DNA of 64,000 bases, taken from Dactylellina haptotyla. Lineage: Eukaryota > Ascomycota > Orbiliomycetes > Orbiliales > Orbiliaceae. The notes below the pieces were generated by a model. It was given only the letters and a program-made list of their open reading frames with translations. It searched no databases and was not told the DNA's origin. Each line of letters opens with the position of its first letter. Positions within the stretch are counted from its first letter, which is position 1. Below, in pieces: positions 44,089 through 57,272 of this stretch. A program made the translations under genes and the position numbers. The DNA is taken from NCBI GenBank assembly GCA_031310005.1, contig JAQJAX010000011.1, forward strand, positions 185,812 through 249,811. Reading direction: 5' to 3'.

Positions 44089-44159
44089 TCACGTTATTTG
44101 ATTTGAACAAATAACCATCTCATTCGTAATAAGACGCTCTACCTTTGAGCTAAACGTGA
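44089..44159 (-). tRNA. trnR(acg): tRNA-Arg, anticodon ACG
   Basis: 71-nt cloverleaf: acceptor tcacgtt/aacgtga, D-stem gctc/gagc, anticodon stem tctta/tgaga with loop ttacgaa (ACG), T-arm atttg/caaat with loop ttcaaat. The standard fungal mitochondrial CGN tRNA. A close relative with anticodon UCG is at 26855-26925. Confidence 0.93.
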
Positions 44160-44906
44160 TTTAAAAAGTAATCTATCGTCGATAGCTTATTTATAGCGAA
44201 TTTAAGCATCCCGATCATTATAAATATAATTACCTTTAAATTCTACCACCTAACAACTTAAGATATTAATATTTTCAGTATTTTGCGTACAAATTACACT
44301 AATAAAAATAAACTTAAACACCTAAAATATCTAAATGTATAAATTGGGCTTTAATTTTTACCATTAATTTTTAATTATAAATATTAATTATAAATAAATT
44401 TAAAAATTAGATGTTTTTAAATTTTTAAAATTGATGTTAATTACACGTTTTATATTTTTATAATTTTTTTATAATATTTTTATAAACTAAAATATCTAAT
44501 AATATAATAATCATTTCATATTAAAAATAAATTTTTATTATTAAGAATTAAAATTAATAAAAATTTTTTATATTATTAAAATTTATATATAAGACATATT
44601 TAATTCTTAACATATTATTTAAATAAAAATAAGCGTAATACAAACACCTTAAGTAATAACTAAATATAATTTTTACACACAAATATTTTTATTAAAAACT
44701 ATAATAATATAACAAGGGAGGGGATTTAAAATAAATAAATAAAAATATAAATATTCTTATATATATAAATTAGTTTTTAATAGACTTTTCCAAATAACTT
44801 TTTTATTCACCTACATTATTATTTAAATTTTAATTTATATTATACTTAACTTTCAATTTATGAATGATAAAGTTATTTTATCATTTGAAATACAACCATT
44901 AATTTA

Positions 44907-44943
44907 GAGTGTCGTCCATTATTTATTATAAAGGACGACACTC
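44907..44943. repeat. Perfect 11-bp inverted repeat
   Basis: gagtgtcgtcc and ggacgacactc separated by 15 AT-rich bases. Much richer in GC than its surroundings, like the GC clusters of other fungal mitochondrial spacers. Could be a processing or mobile hairpin element. Confidence 0.8.
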
Positions 44944-45167
44944 AAAAATATACCACGTTTATAATATATTAAGGACGAGAAATTTATATATTATTATTTT
45001 AAAAATTATTATATTGATATAGGATAGTATTATTAATTTCTACCGTTTTACAATACTAAAACATCGCGTACGTATTACGTATATAAATTTAAAATTTATT
45101 AATATTATCTAATAACTATCTTCTAATTTTTAGGAAAATTTTTTTTTAAATTGCGCTATCTGCAATT

Positions 45168-45190
45168 ATTCAGACACTAAGTGCCTGAAT
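45168..45190. repeat. Short hairpin
   Basis: attcagacact and agtgcctgaat form an almost perfect palindrome in AT-rich spacer. Function unknown. Confidence 0.65.
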
Positions 45191-45770
45191 ATATCTGAAT
45201 AATAAAATTTTTAATATTTTTATAGTATTAAAAATAACTTTTTTATAAAAGTTTGTTTTATTTATTATAATAATTAAAATAGTAGACCCTACACTATATT
45301 ATTACTTTCTAATTATTAATATATTAAATAGCAGCTTAATTTTATGAATATTTTTTTATAATTAAACGTACCCGATAACACTACCTAAATTAAACTTTAT
45401 TTTAATATAGGTTTAAGAATAATTTAAATACTATATTTAATATGATCTTCTCTTGGTTATATTCATAGATAGTTTTTATTATAAAAATAAAATTTTTTAT
45501 ATTATTTTTTTTAGATAATATTTTATTAAATTATACAATATCAAATAGTTATTTTTTATAAAGATTAAGTTAAATTAATTTTAAGTCTTTAAGCAAAAAG
45601 CTAGAAATAAGTAAAAAACTTAATAAGTTTATTTGTAAAAAAATATTAATAATTAATAACAAAAATAATAAATATAACTATTGAAAAAATAAAACAACAA
45701 CGAAGGTTGAATAAATTACTTTTATAATCACGGATATTTATATATATAACTACCAAAAATACTTTGTTAA

Positions 45771-46065
45771 TTATTTAAACAAAGTACTTTGTTGAGGTAA
45801 AGAACTATAAGAATGAGGGATAGGTGGACTGTGTAAATTTCATTCTATAGAAATTTGAGCTCTTGATAATAAAGCTCTAAGATAATCTGTATTAAATTCT
45901 GGGTAATATCATATATTTCTATTTGCAGATTCCCCATACACTAATTGTATGTAAAGGGCATATAAGAAAATTACTGTAGCTCCTACAGATATTAAAGATC
46001 CAAAGCTTGAGATGTAATTTCATCCTAAGTAAGCGTCAGCATAATCACTTATACGACGTGGCATA
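45771..46065 (-). CDS. cox1: Cytochrome c oxidase subunit 1, last exon
   Basis: [40 protein letters not shown] and the C-terminus [13 protein letters not shown] before TAA. The MPRR motif and final helix are typical of cox1, the catalytic haem-copper subunit of complex IV. The exon starts after G at the splice site with T completing a Gly codon. Confidence 0.95.
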
Positions 46066-47382
46066 CCTTGCAGCGAACTGGTAATGTAAATTGGCAAAAG
46101 TAATGAAATAAATTAAATACTTAGACCACAATAACTAAAAATTTAATCTGGCAGGCTAAAATTTATTGTAAATTTGAGAAAAATAACTTTTATTTAAATA
46201 CAATGTTTGTATCTATGTATTTATTAATAGTGGTTTTGGAAATTCCTAAATTTATTACAGCAGAAGCACGAGTATCGTAACACTGAATGAGTTTTTTTGT
46301 AAAGGCATCATAAACATAAACTTTTTTACTCATAGAGTTATTAGCTTCTGTTTTATCTTTATACATTTGTTCTATAAATTATTTAGATTTTGGTTTTCCA
46401 TACATAGGATTTAATTTCCCCAGTTTAGACTTACTCATTTTATCTAAAGTATCAGAGCTATGTTTTTTAGATAAAAATGGATTTAATTCACCAGAAAATA
46501 ATTCACTAAGCTTTTTTTTTTAGTTTCATCTGATAAAGGTTTACCTTTTCTAGATTCAGCTATTAATTTTTTAGACTCTTCAGAATGTTTAAATCTTAAA
46601 GATGAACTGACTTTAGTGTTTATATTTAAGGTAGGGTTATATAATCCAAAATAATATTCTTCTTTAGCTAAAATATCCGATTTATAGTGTAAGCCACTTT
46701 TATCTAAAACATCTAAAATAACAAGAGAGAAACAATCATGTACATATTTAAAATTGAATTTGAAATATGTCTATTATCTATTAACCTAGAAGGAAAATAA
46801 TAAGTAGCTAATCTTTTACTTAAATCATGAGCACTTCCAATATACTGTTTACCATTTATTGAATTATGTAAAAGATAAATACCACTAACAAATTTATGGT
46901 TTGTTAATATTGTATTTTTATCCTTTAAAAGACTATTATAAATAAAGGTTTAGATTTTAATTTATTTATATCCAATTTATTTGAATTTACCATATTGTGG
47001 TTTGGATTAATAGTAATTAAATTATCAATATCTGCAGAATTATTTTCCGATGAAGAATCATTTTTATCTGAATATTCTCCAGGATTCTCATTGGAAGGGC
47101 CAACGTCACTATGAAAAAGTTTTGAATTATTTCCAAAATTAAATTTTTTTTTATATTTAGCAGCAACCAGTAAATTTAGGTTTATTGTGTTATGGTTAAA
47201 CCAGTTAGGACTATATATTTATCCTTTAAGGATAATATCGTGTAGTCTCTGAGGATACTAATAAAAATACTAATTTATAAAATTTTAAAAGTTTCCTGCT
47301 GGTTCTCTTTAAATAAGTTAGTTATAATTTAAAAAATTCCAGCATATAGATAAATACAAAATAAATATTGCTATTAAACGGG
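46066..47382 (-). other. cox1 intron (LAG|MPRR site), group I, core before HEG
   Basis: The core lies directly downstream of the exon on the minus strand: gactatata at about 47210 and tagtctctgaggatac at about 47252, then the gctggt...ccagcatata P4-type tract. A broken GIY-YIG gene fills the 3' part. The exon ends GG and not T, which is unusual but keeps the frame. Confidence 0.8.
46190..47190 (-). pseudogene. Broken GIY-YIG homing endonuclease gene
   Basis: VSGIYLLHNSINGKQYIGSA opens the nuclease domain. After two frameshifts (near ISNSILN and at an A-run after DETKK) come RFKHSEESKKLIAESRKGKP and a NUMOD1/HTH-like tail (FTKKLIQCYDTRASAVINLG, ISKTTINKY). One in-frame TAA also occurs before FIEQMYKDK. 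Otherwise the gene is well preserved, so the inactivation seems recent. Confidence 0.8.
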
Positions 47383-48959
<1,577 letters not shown>

Positions 48960-48996
48960 CTATGTTTTGCATGTAAATAAATATTATTAAAAAAGT

Positions 48997-49800
48997 TTAT
49001 TTTAATCTATTTGAATTCATTTGTATATTTAATATCTTAATCTGGTCTAAACCTTTTTTAGTTAAGTGTTGTTTTAATTCAATAATTGACATACATTGTT
49101 TAAAACAAACATAATCTTCTTGTTTTAAGTTTAAAAGAGGATAACTATCAAAATGAGGTATTATTTTTTCTAATAAATAATTAATATATTGAACTAAAAA
49201 ATCACACCTGGGTGTAGATAAATTAGATATTAAATTAACTACCCCCACAATAAAAAAATTTTATAAATAATTTCATTAATTCTAAATATTTACTGTGCTG
49301 AGCTATATGAAATTTACAATACACTTTTTCTAATAATACATAATCCTTAGCCGGTTTAACGTAGATAGAAAATCCACCATCCCCGGTCACAAATCCTGAA
49401 ACCCATTGTGGATTTAAATTATTAGGTAAATCTATAATTGGTTTATCTGATGGTATTATATTAGGGTAATAATTTAAAACTTTTTTAGATACTCCTCTGT
49501 TTATAGAAGCATAATAAGAAAGAATAGTTAAAAACCCTTCTTTAGTTAAATGTTCTTTATTTAAAATCATTTTTACAACCTTACATCATAATAAAAAATC
49601 CACTCCTTTTTTAGAAATAAGCGGATATTTTGTAAAATGCGGTATTATTACATCATTTATGTAGTTAACATTTGTTACTCGATAAACAGATTTTTTTCTA
49701 TCAGGTCTATGATATATTCCACCTACACCAAAAAAAGATTGAATTTTATATAAGATTTATTTATCTTTTTCATGTAAATTTAAATTATTAAAGATATAAT
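48997..49800 (-). pseudogene. Truncated, frameshifted LAGLIDADG gene
   Basis: Motif 2 is intact (NPQWVSGFVTGDGGFSIYV). The first half lacks a readable motif 1 and starts within VGGIYHRPDRKKSVYRV. A frameshift separates FIKFFYCGGS from LISNLSTPRCDFLVQYINYL. Ends NIQMNSNRLK 36 bp before the cox1 exon. Confidence 0.75.
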
Positions 49801-50372
49801 TAAATGAATTTTACTATACAAAAAAGTTATTATCTAAATTTTTCAATGTCTATGTTTAATAGTAACATTATCCAAATGAAAATTAAAATGTAATTTATAA
49901 ATTTAAAAATTACAATAAGAATTTAAAATAAACATTCGAAAGTATTTAAATACTGTTAATTAATACTTAAATACTTAAGACCACACGCGTGGTTTTTAAT
50001 ATATTTAAAACAAAACGGGACTATATCTTAATAAGCAAAACTTATTTATTTTCATCTAGTCTCTGAGGTAATTTTATAGAAATTACCTGCTGATTGTCAT
50101 CTCAATATTTAATATGAGTTTCCAGCATATAAAAAATTTTCACAATAATTAATATTTTTATGTTTTTTTGTAAAAAAAAAATACTTTTTTACAGAAGTAA
50201 AGGCTTTAATCAGCCTGAAGCTTATATTCTCCTTACTTCACACCTTTGTGGATCAAATATAAATAAAACAATATTTGGTTTGTACTTCCAACCGTATAGC
50301 GAAACCGTAGATAAGGCCTAAAAGTTAACCAAAAGAGAATTCTAAAAATTAGAAAAAAAAAATAAAAAAAAG

Positions 50373-51240
50373 TTATAGTAATTTGAAAACATATCTACCT
50401 TTATACGCTTTTTCTTTTTTATATTTTAGATTTTTTAAAATTGAACTATCCCCACAATTTAAAGCTTTAGCAGCTAAATTAATTGAATCATAACAAGTAG
50501 AAATATTTGTTTCTAGATCAGTTACCATTATTTTTTTAGCTTTAGGATGATTAATAGATCCTTTGTGACCTTTTTGAGATAAAGACATTTTTTCTCGAGT
50601 ATCATCCGTATGTTTAATACCGAGACGTGAGCCCCCTACCTTTAAAAGGTTATATTTTGGCTGTAATAAATCAATATAAAATTGTTCTCTTTCAATAACT
50701 TTTAATTTATCACAATATTCAAGTATTTCTAAAGTAAAATTTGAATAACCATATTTGATTAAAGCACTATATATATAACTCTTTCTTTTTTTCAAATAAA
50801 GCTCCATTAATTTTAATGAATAATAGTGATAAAGCCTTTTATTTAAATCTACACCACTACCAATATAAGAATCGCCATTTAAATTATTAATTCAACGATA
50901 AATTACTGATTTACCTTTATTATCTTTAAAAATATCAATCTTTTGAGTATCAGCATTAACATAAATAACTTCAGGTTTAATACCTTTTAAATTATTTCCA
51001 TTGTTAGTAGAAAAATTTCTATTACAAGAAAAATTATATAATTTAAATTTGGCTTTTTTTCTATCAGAAACAAAAAAATATTTTCCTGAAATTCTTACTT
51101 TAGATTTTAAAGACTCTGACATTTCTATTATTACTGAAAAACAACCCTCAGCATCTATAAACCCCGTAACTCAATTAGGATCTAATTTATTTTCAATAAA
51201 TTTTGTAGAATAATATTTTTTAATAATTTATTTGTTCTTA
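50373..51240 (-). CDS. Hybrid LAGLIDADG/GIY-YIG homing endonuclease
   Basis: One frame (UGA as Trp) starts with a single LAGLIDADG motif (NPNWVTGFIDAEGCFSVII). About 85 residues later it enters a complete GIY-YIG enzyme: VIYRWINNLNGDSYIGSG, then EREQFYIDLLQPKYNLL (with Glu), GIKHTDDTREKMSLSQKG and a NUMOD-type tail (TDLETNISTCYDSINLAAKA) to YKGRYVFKLL. There is no ATG before MSESLKS in the LAGLIDADG part; translation may start there or by fusion. The GIY-YIG part looks functional; the LAGLIDADG part is half a domain. Confidence 0.78.
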
Positions 51241-51461
51241 TATCTGAACAAAACATTGGACTATATCTTAATCATTTAGTAAAAATGATTTCCCGCATGT
51301 AGTCTCTAAAAATCTCAAATATATTATAAATATATTTGATTATCTGCTGATAGCTCATTGTAATATCCTTAAATATATTTATATTTAAAGCCTTAGAGGT
51401 TTCCAGCATATAGTGGATAGATTGCACATAATTATTAATTAATGTAGGCTTACGTTTATAA

Positions 51462-51475
51462 ACCATTCCTAAATA
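51462..51475 (-). CDS. cox1: Cytochrome c oxidase subunit 1, 14-nt microexon
   Basis: TATTTAGGAATGGT encodes YLGM plus two bases of V. It is required to join FG (54881 side) to YAMMSIG (48959 side) as the conserved FGYLGMVYAMMSIG. A G precedes it and it ends in T, matching group I splice rules on both sides. Without it the two flanking exons would be missing four residues and be out of frame. Confidence 0.85.
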
Positions 51476-51540
51476 CTAACAAATAATAGTTATTAAACTA
51501 TTTTGTTTTGGACCATCTCTTTACCAACTTTATTAGTTAT

Positions 51541-52425
51541 TTATTTAGATACTAAACTGTTTCACTTTATATTATAATGTTTTCAAGTTTTACCTAAATC
51601 TGAATTAGGTGAGGCATTATGAGCATGTAGTTTTCTAAGTTCATAAAATTTATTAACCATATTAATTCTCATAAATTTTTCAGATCTACAAGGATTAACT
51701 TTAAAATAATCATTAACTAAAGATAAAACTTCCTTTTTTTTAAAACAAGTTCATTTAAATGCTTCTTGTTTAACCATAGGATAAATTGTACCTCCATATA
51801 ATTTTACTAAAGCATCCAATATAAATCTATTTTTTTGAGTAGCAGTTATAAATATTTGACCAGAAGCATCATTAAGATAAATACTACCATCAGTGTCAAA
51901 AAACCCAGCTAATCAGCCATTATAATATGTTAATGGTTTAGGATCTTTTAATTCTATATTATATATTTCACAAATTTTACCTAATTGAAGAATTCTTATG
52001 GGATTCTGTAATAAACCATTAACTTTATTAATTAAATTTAATAAACCTTCTTCATGGTGTAGTCTATATCTTAAATAGTTATCACCACTATAAAGTTTTA
52101 CAGATCCACCAAATTTTTGTTTTATTAAATATAAACATTTTTTATCTCTAAGTTGTGTAACTATTTCTAAACTAGCATAACCTTTTTTTGATAATAAAAA
52201 ACACCCATCCCCGTCAATAATTCCTGCTAATCATTCGTAAAATTTTGCTTCATTATTTTCAGAATTAATTGATCCTTTATTGCTTTCATTAACATTAGAT
52301 ATTTTATCATTATCATTATCATTTATATCACTTAATGATTTTGTATATAAAAATCTAAATTTTTGCAGAGAGTATATAAATAAATAAAATAAATATTTAA
52401 TATTTATTAAAAACGTTGGCAACAA
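51541..52425 (-). CDS. LAGLIDADG homing endonuclease (294 aa)
   Basis: Starts MLPTFLINIKYLFYLFIYSL, a hydrophobic leader, then an Asn/Asp/Ser linker. Motif 1 is WLAGIIDGDGCFLLSK and motif 2 WLAGFFDTDGSIYL, each followed by the NGLLQNPIRILQLGKIC and KKKEVLSLVNDYFK helices. Ends WNSLVSK before TAA. Resembles the second half of the neighbouring 723-residue frame and is probably a paralogue. Intact. Confidence 0.88.
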
Positions 52426-52489
52426 ACGTATGGCCTCTGAAATTCCTACTTGCTTTTAATAATAATTTTTCATTTTTAAAAATGAAAAA

Positions 52490-54661
52490 TTAAACAATTT
52501 TGTCTCATTTATTTTTAAATTGTATTCATTGGTTGAATTTATCTATTTTATTAACATTTAAATTACTATGATGTTCCAACATATAAAAATCTTTTATTAA
52601 ATTAATTTTTAAAGCTTTATTAGATTTTAAAGGAAAATCTTTAAAATAATAATCTACTAAATTTAATATTTCTTGTTTTCTAAAAATAGAATATTTAAAC
52701 GCATCTTTAGAACTAAGAATTTCAATTCTTCCTCCATATAAATTTTGTAACAGGTCTAATATATATTTATTCTTTTGGGTTATACTAATAGTTAATTGTC
52801 ATGATTTTTCATCTATATGAATAGATCCATCACTATCAATCAAACCACTAAATCAACCATTATTATAAACTAAACGTTGAGGTTCTATTAGCTGTACATT
52901 ATATTTTACATAGATTCTGTTTAGTTGAACCATTCTTATAGGATTTCTAATTAAACCATTAACATCACTAATTAGATTGATTAAACCTTTTGGATTTTGT
53001 AATTTATACTTTAATGCATTAGATCCTGCTATTTCCTTAATAAATCCTCCATATTTATGTTTTATTGAATATAATAAGGATTTATTGTTTATATGCTTTA
53101 CAATTTTTAAACTATCAAAACCTTTTTTAGTACTCTTAAATTCACCGTCTCCATCTATTAATCCTCCCAATCATTCAAAAAAGGATTTATTATTTAAAGG
53201 TTTAGATGAATAAAATCGTACATTACTACTAGGTTTTCACTTACAAGAAAAATTAATATAAGTTCTTTTTGTAATAGTTTGTTTAATGATTCCTTGTCCA
53301 TGTTGACCAGCTTTACTAAATAAAGGATTTAATTTGTTGGTATTATTGTGTAAAGGTCTTAATTGTTTAATTATTTTCATTTTTTGTCTTTTGACAAATG
53401 AATTAAAAAAATTATTATTATTACAAAGTGAAAAACTATAACAACATGAATTAATTACCCACAGATAAAATTTTTGTAATATTACTCCAAGATTAAATTT
53501 AGAATAACTTTTTTTTAAATTCTTGTTATCTATAATTCGGCAGGTAGAATAATATCTTTTATTAGTTTGTGAATTAATTACCTTTTTCAAACTACCTTTT
53601 TCAGGTATTACTAACATTTCTTCCTCAGGTATAAAAATTCTTCCTGTATTCATCCCAGATCTTATTTCTTCAATTTTTGTTAAGATTTCAGGTGTGATTA
53701 TACATTTATTATCTTCTCTTAATAAAAAAACTTTTTTTAAGTCGTTAAAATCATGAGATTTTAAGCCTTGAAGAGGATATTTATCAAAAAAAGGTATTAT
53801 TTTATTTTTAAAATCGTCTAAGGTTGTAACAAGATAATCTCCGTACATAGTAGTTCGAGGTCTAGGATAATATTTTCCACATCCTAAATAATCTACCAAA
53901 CTTTTTAATAAATCAGCATCACGTATATGTTGTGTCACTAATAATCTAAAACCAACAGAACCACCTTTTAACGATTTTTTAGTTACTAAGTAAAAGCAAC
54001 CTTCACCATTTACAAACCCGGATACTCAATTAGGATCCATAATTTTTGGATTCATAACTTGAGGTCTTATAGTTGCTATTATAGTAGGAAAAGCTGCCTT
54101 TAACTCATCAGATAAACCTTTATTTAATGCAGCTTTAATTGAAACTATTTTATTTAAACCTTCTAAAGTTAAATGTTCTTTACGTTTCATTAAATCTATA
54201 ACTTCTTTAAATAATAAGTAATCTGCAAATTTCTGAGATATCAGAGGATAATTATCAAAATGATCAATAATAACTTTTAAATCTTTTAAAGAACCAACTC
54301 AATATTGAATACTATCAGATCCTCTATTTGTGACTGTACCAACTTCAAAAAAATTTCTAAGATTAGTAACTAATGCTTTGTCTTTTATATGTAAAGCTAT
54401 TTTAAAAACCAATTCTATTGAATACCCTATTTTCATTTTTAAATTAGGACGAATATTAATTAAAAAACAACCTTCAGCATCAGTAAAACCAGTAACAAAT
54501 CAAGGATTTAATTTATTCATATTTTGTTTAGTTGCTTCAATATAATTGCTAGCAAATTCTGAATTATTTTTATTATTAGTTGTTAAACTACGAGTGAATA
54601 TTAACTGTTTATAATAATTTGAATTAATAAAATTATTATTGCCATAAAGAAAATTAAGCAT
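52490..54661 (-). CDS. Double homing endonuclease with four LAGLIDADG motifs (723 aa)
   Basis: A single frame with UGA as Trp. Residues about 50-350 form one two-motif enzyme (NPWFVTGFTDAEGCFLINI and NPNWVSGFVNGEGCFYLV, with HLTLEGLNKIVSIKAALN). A linker of about 110 residues rich in Lys/Asn and with a hydrophobic patch follows. Residues about 480-723 form a second two-motif enzyme of another subfamily (WLGGLIDGDGEFKS and WFSGLIDSDGSIHI, with NGLIRNPIRMVQLNRI). All four acids are present. The second enzyme resembles the adjacent 294-residue HEG. Start is an ATG at 54661. Confidence 0.85.
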
Positions 54662-54772
54662 GCTTAACTTAGAAAATTCTTTTATTCCAAGTTTGAAGTT
54701 TTCACTTCGTGCTTTGGTTATTTGCGGATTGTCATACTTTACTAAAATTTTTACTGATGAAAATTTATTTCA

Positions 54773-54973
<201 letters not shown>

Positions 54974-55244
54974 TTATATTATATCATATTTAATTTATTT
55001 AAATTAATTCAAAATACCTAAGTTTTTAAATTATCTAGTTTAATAATAATTTAACAAAATTATAAAATAATGAAAATAGTTAAATGATAAAAAATTAAAT
55101 ATAATGCTTATTATTATAATTTTATATTAATAAATATAGACAATAATAATAAACCTATGTATATTGATAGTATTAATTTGCTAGTTATTATTAGGAATAT
55201 TTATTAAAACATGTTTAATTTTTATTATATAGAATATAAATTAT

Positions 55245-55781
55245 TTAATTTTTTATTGGCGGAAACACTAAAAAAAAAACATCTTGATATTTACCCACTA
55301 GATGTTTATTTATATATGGTTGAGAATCATGTAGTTTATAAAAGTCTAATTTTTTTTTTAAAATACTATCTTGTGATTCTTGTACAAGAATATTATTAAG
55401 TTTAATTGGATTAGCATCTGGCCCATATTTAGCAAAAAATACATTTTTACTCATTCTGGTTTTAAGTAAATCTTGCCCATCTACAACAATAGATGGGGAA
55501 GATTTATAATCTGAATTCTTAGGCGGAAACACTTTATAAAAAATATCCTTATATCTATCTACTTCAAGTTTATCAACATTTAGTTGAAAACCACGTAATT
55601 GATAAAAGTCTAATTTTTTTTTTATAATATTATCTTGTGATTCTTGTACAAGAATATTATAAAGTCTAAATATATCAGCATCTGGCCCATATTTAGCAAA
55701 AAATACATTAAAACTCATATTATTTGTTTTAGGCCATGGCTGGTGTTGATCTACAACAGTAGAAGGGTAAGGTTTATAGTC
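55245..55781 (-). repeat. Two tandem coding repeats of about 268 bp
   Basis: Units at 55512-55781 and 55245-55511 encode the two C-terminal repeats of the unknown ORF. They are diverged but collinear and in frame, so the duplication is not very recent. Confidence 0.8.
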
Positions 55782-57272
55782 TAAAAAATTTCGACCTTCA
55801 GGATGCATTTGAAATATATTCATATAACTTAAATCATAGTATTTACTAGTTATTCCTATCATTAAAACACTTTTTAAATCGTAATGTGGGTTTTCTATAT
55901 GAAAAAGATATGGAAATCATACACCCATTTCAGGTTTATGTTTTAAATTAAATATACTTTCATTAAGCACACAATACTTATTCAATACATTTTTATAAAA
56001 TATAATATTAAAAGCTAATTCTTCTATAGAATTGGTATATTCTATATTATATAATTTGCAGTGTCAGTTATAATAATCTAAAAATGGATAATACATTTCC
56101 TTAGCTTGATTATAAAATATATTAGAATCTATATAAAATTCCTTTTTACTTACATCAAATGTAGGATAGTATTTATCATGTAATTTACAAAAGACAAAAT
56201 GTTTAATTAAAATACTAATACCTACTATTAATATATTATCATATAGTTCATGACGTAAAGGAATTTCCTTTAAATAATTTTCAACATAATAATTGTAATC
56301 ATTAGTAAATTTATTATTCTTTATAATATTGTATTTGACTTGCTGACTTTTTCAAATTTTGAAATTATATTTATTTATATTATCCCTATAGTTAATTTGA
56401 TCATCTTTTAAAAATTTTTCTTTAAATAAAAATTCCTCACATGATATAAGAGAATTAAAATGCCTTATATCGTATAATATATCATGAGAGAAATTTTCGA
56501 AAAATTTAAATTTTAAAGGTAATCCTTTATCAAAATTGGAGATTATTATAATATTTTGAAATAAACCTATTTCGTAATTTTCTTTCAGTATAATATTTTT
56601 TTCATCTATTAGTTCAGATTTTTCGATATGTTTTAGATTGCTATTATGTGCATCTATTAATATGCTAATAAAAGAATCCATTTTATCAGATAATGTAAAC
56701 CAAATCATATTACGAGGACGTGGCTCTTCATTTATATCAATAAATGCAGAACCATAAAGATTAGGGTCTGAGTTACCTCCGCCCCCTGGTACCTTATGAC
56801 GCCCTAAATCTAAATTTTTTAAAGTCTCATATAATGCATTAAATATGTGACTAGAATTATTTAAATCAATTTTTGAAGTTTTTATACTTCAATCATTTAA
56901 TATATAATTGGTAATAAAAATAAGCATTGTATTATCTAAATTTAACGTAATAAATATAGTCAAAATATTTCAAAATTGAATAATAAAAAATAATTTAAAT
57001 AAAGATATTTTTTTATTTTTTGATTTAATAAAACCAAAAATTATTCATATATATAATATTGTATATATAATATTAATTTCTAAATTTAAAAATTGAAAAA
57101 TAAAGATAGGAATAGAAACAATAATTTTAAATATAAAACTATTAATAATTAATTTTTTTGGTTTAATTCAATTTAAATAAATATTTATAATATAGGTTAT
57201 AATAAAAGCATATAATGAATATAAATTTTCAGGAAACTTAATTATATTTTTTTTATTTTTTAATGTCTTCAT
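55245..57272 (-). CDS. Unknown membrane ORF with C-terminal repeats (675 aa)
   Basis: I do not recognise this protein. UGA as Trp keeps it open. Residues 1-165 hold four or five hydrophobic segments (for example LYSLYAFIITYIINIYLNW and LFKLFFIIQFWNILTIFITL). A Gly-rich turn (GRHKVPGGGGNSDP) and INEEPRPRNMIWFTLSDKMD follow, then a large polar region. Residues 498-587 and 588-675 are two tandem repeats sharing NVFFAKYGPDA, NILVQESQD and KKKLDFY, ending VFPP. It lies in a cox1 group I intron where a HEG is normally found. No nuclease or polymerase motif is visible. A membrane location is inferred. Confidence 0.65.

Larger units (their letters stand above)
44160..45770. other. AT-rich spacer downstream of cox1
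   Basis: No gene recognised. Contains two clear inverted repeats (44907-44943 and 45168-45190) that could form hairpins in the RNA 3' of cox1. Confidence 0.55.
48960..51461 (-). other. cox1 intron with two group I cores
   Basis: Core 1 is directly after the 14-nt exon (gactatatc at about 51254, tagtctctaaaaatc at about 51299, ctgctgatagctc). Core 2 is at about 50010-50165 (gactatatc at 50021, tagtctctgaggtaat at 50086). A hybrid HEG follows core 1 and a broken LAGLIDADG gene follows core 2. No exon was seen between them, so one intron may be nested in or stacked on the other. The 50170-50370 stretch is GC-richer and unassigned. Confidence 0.7.
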
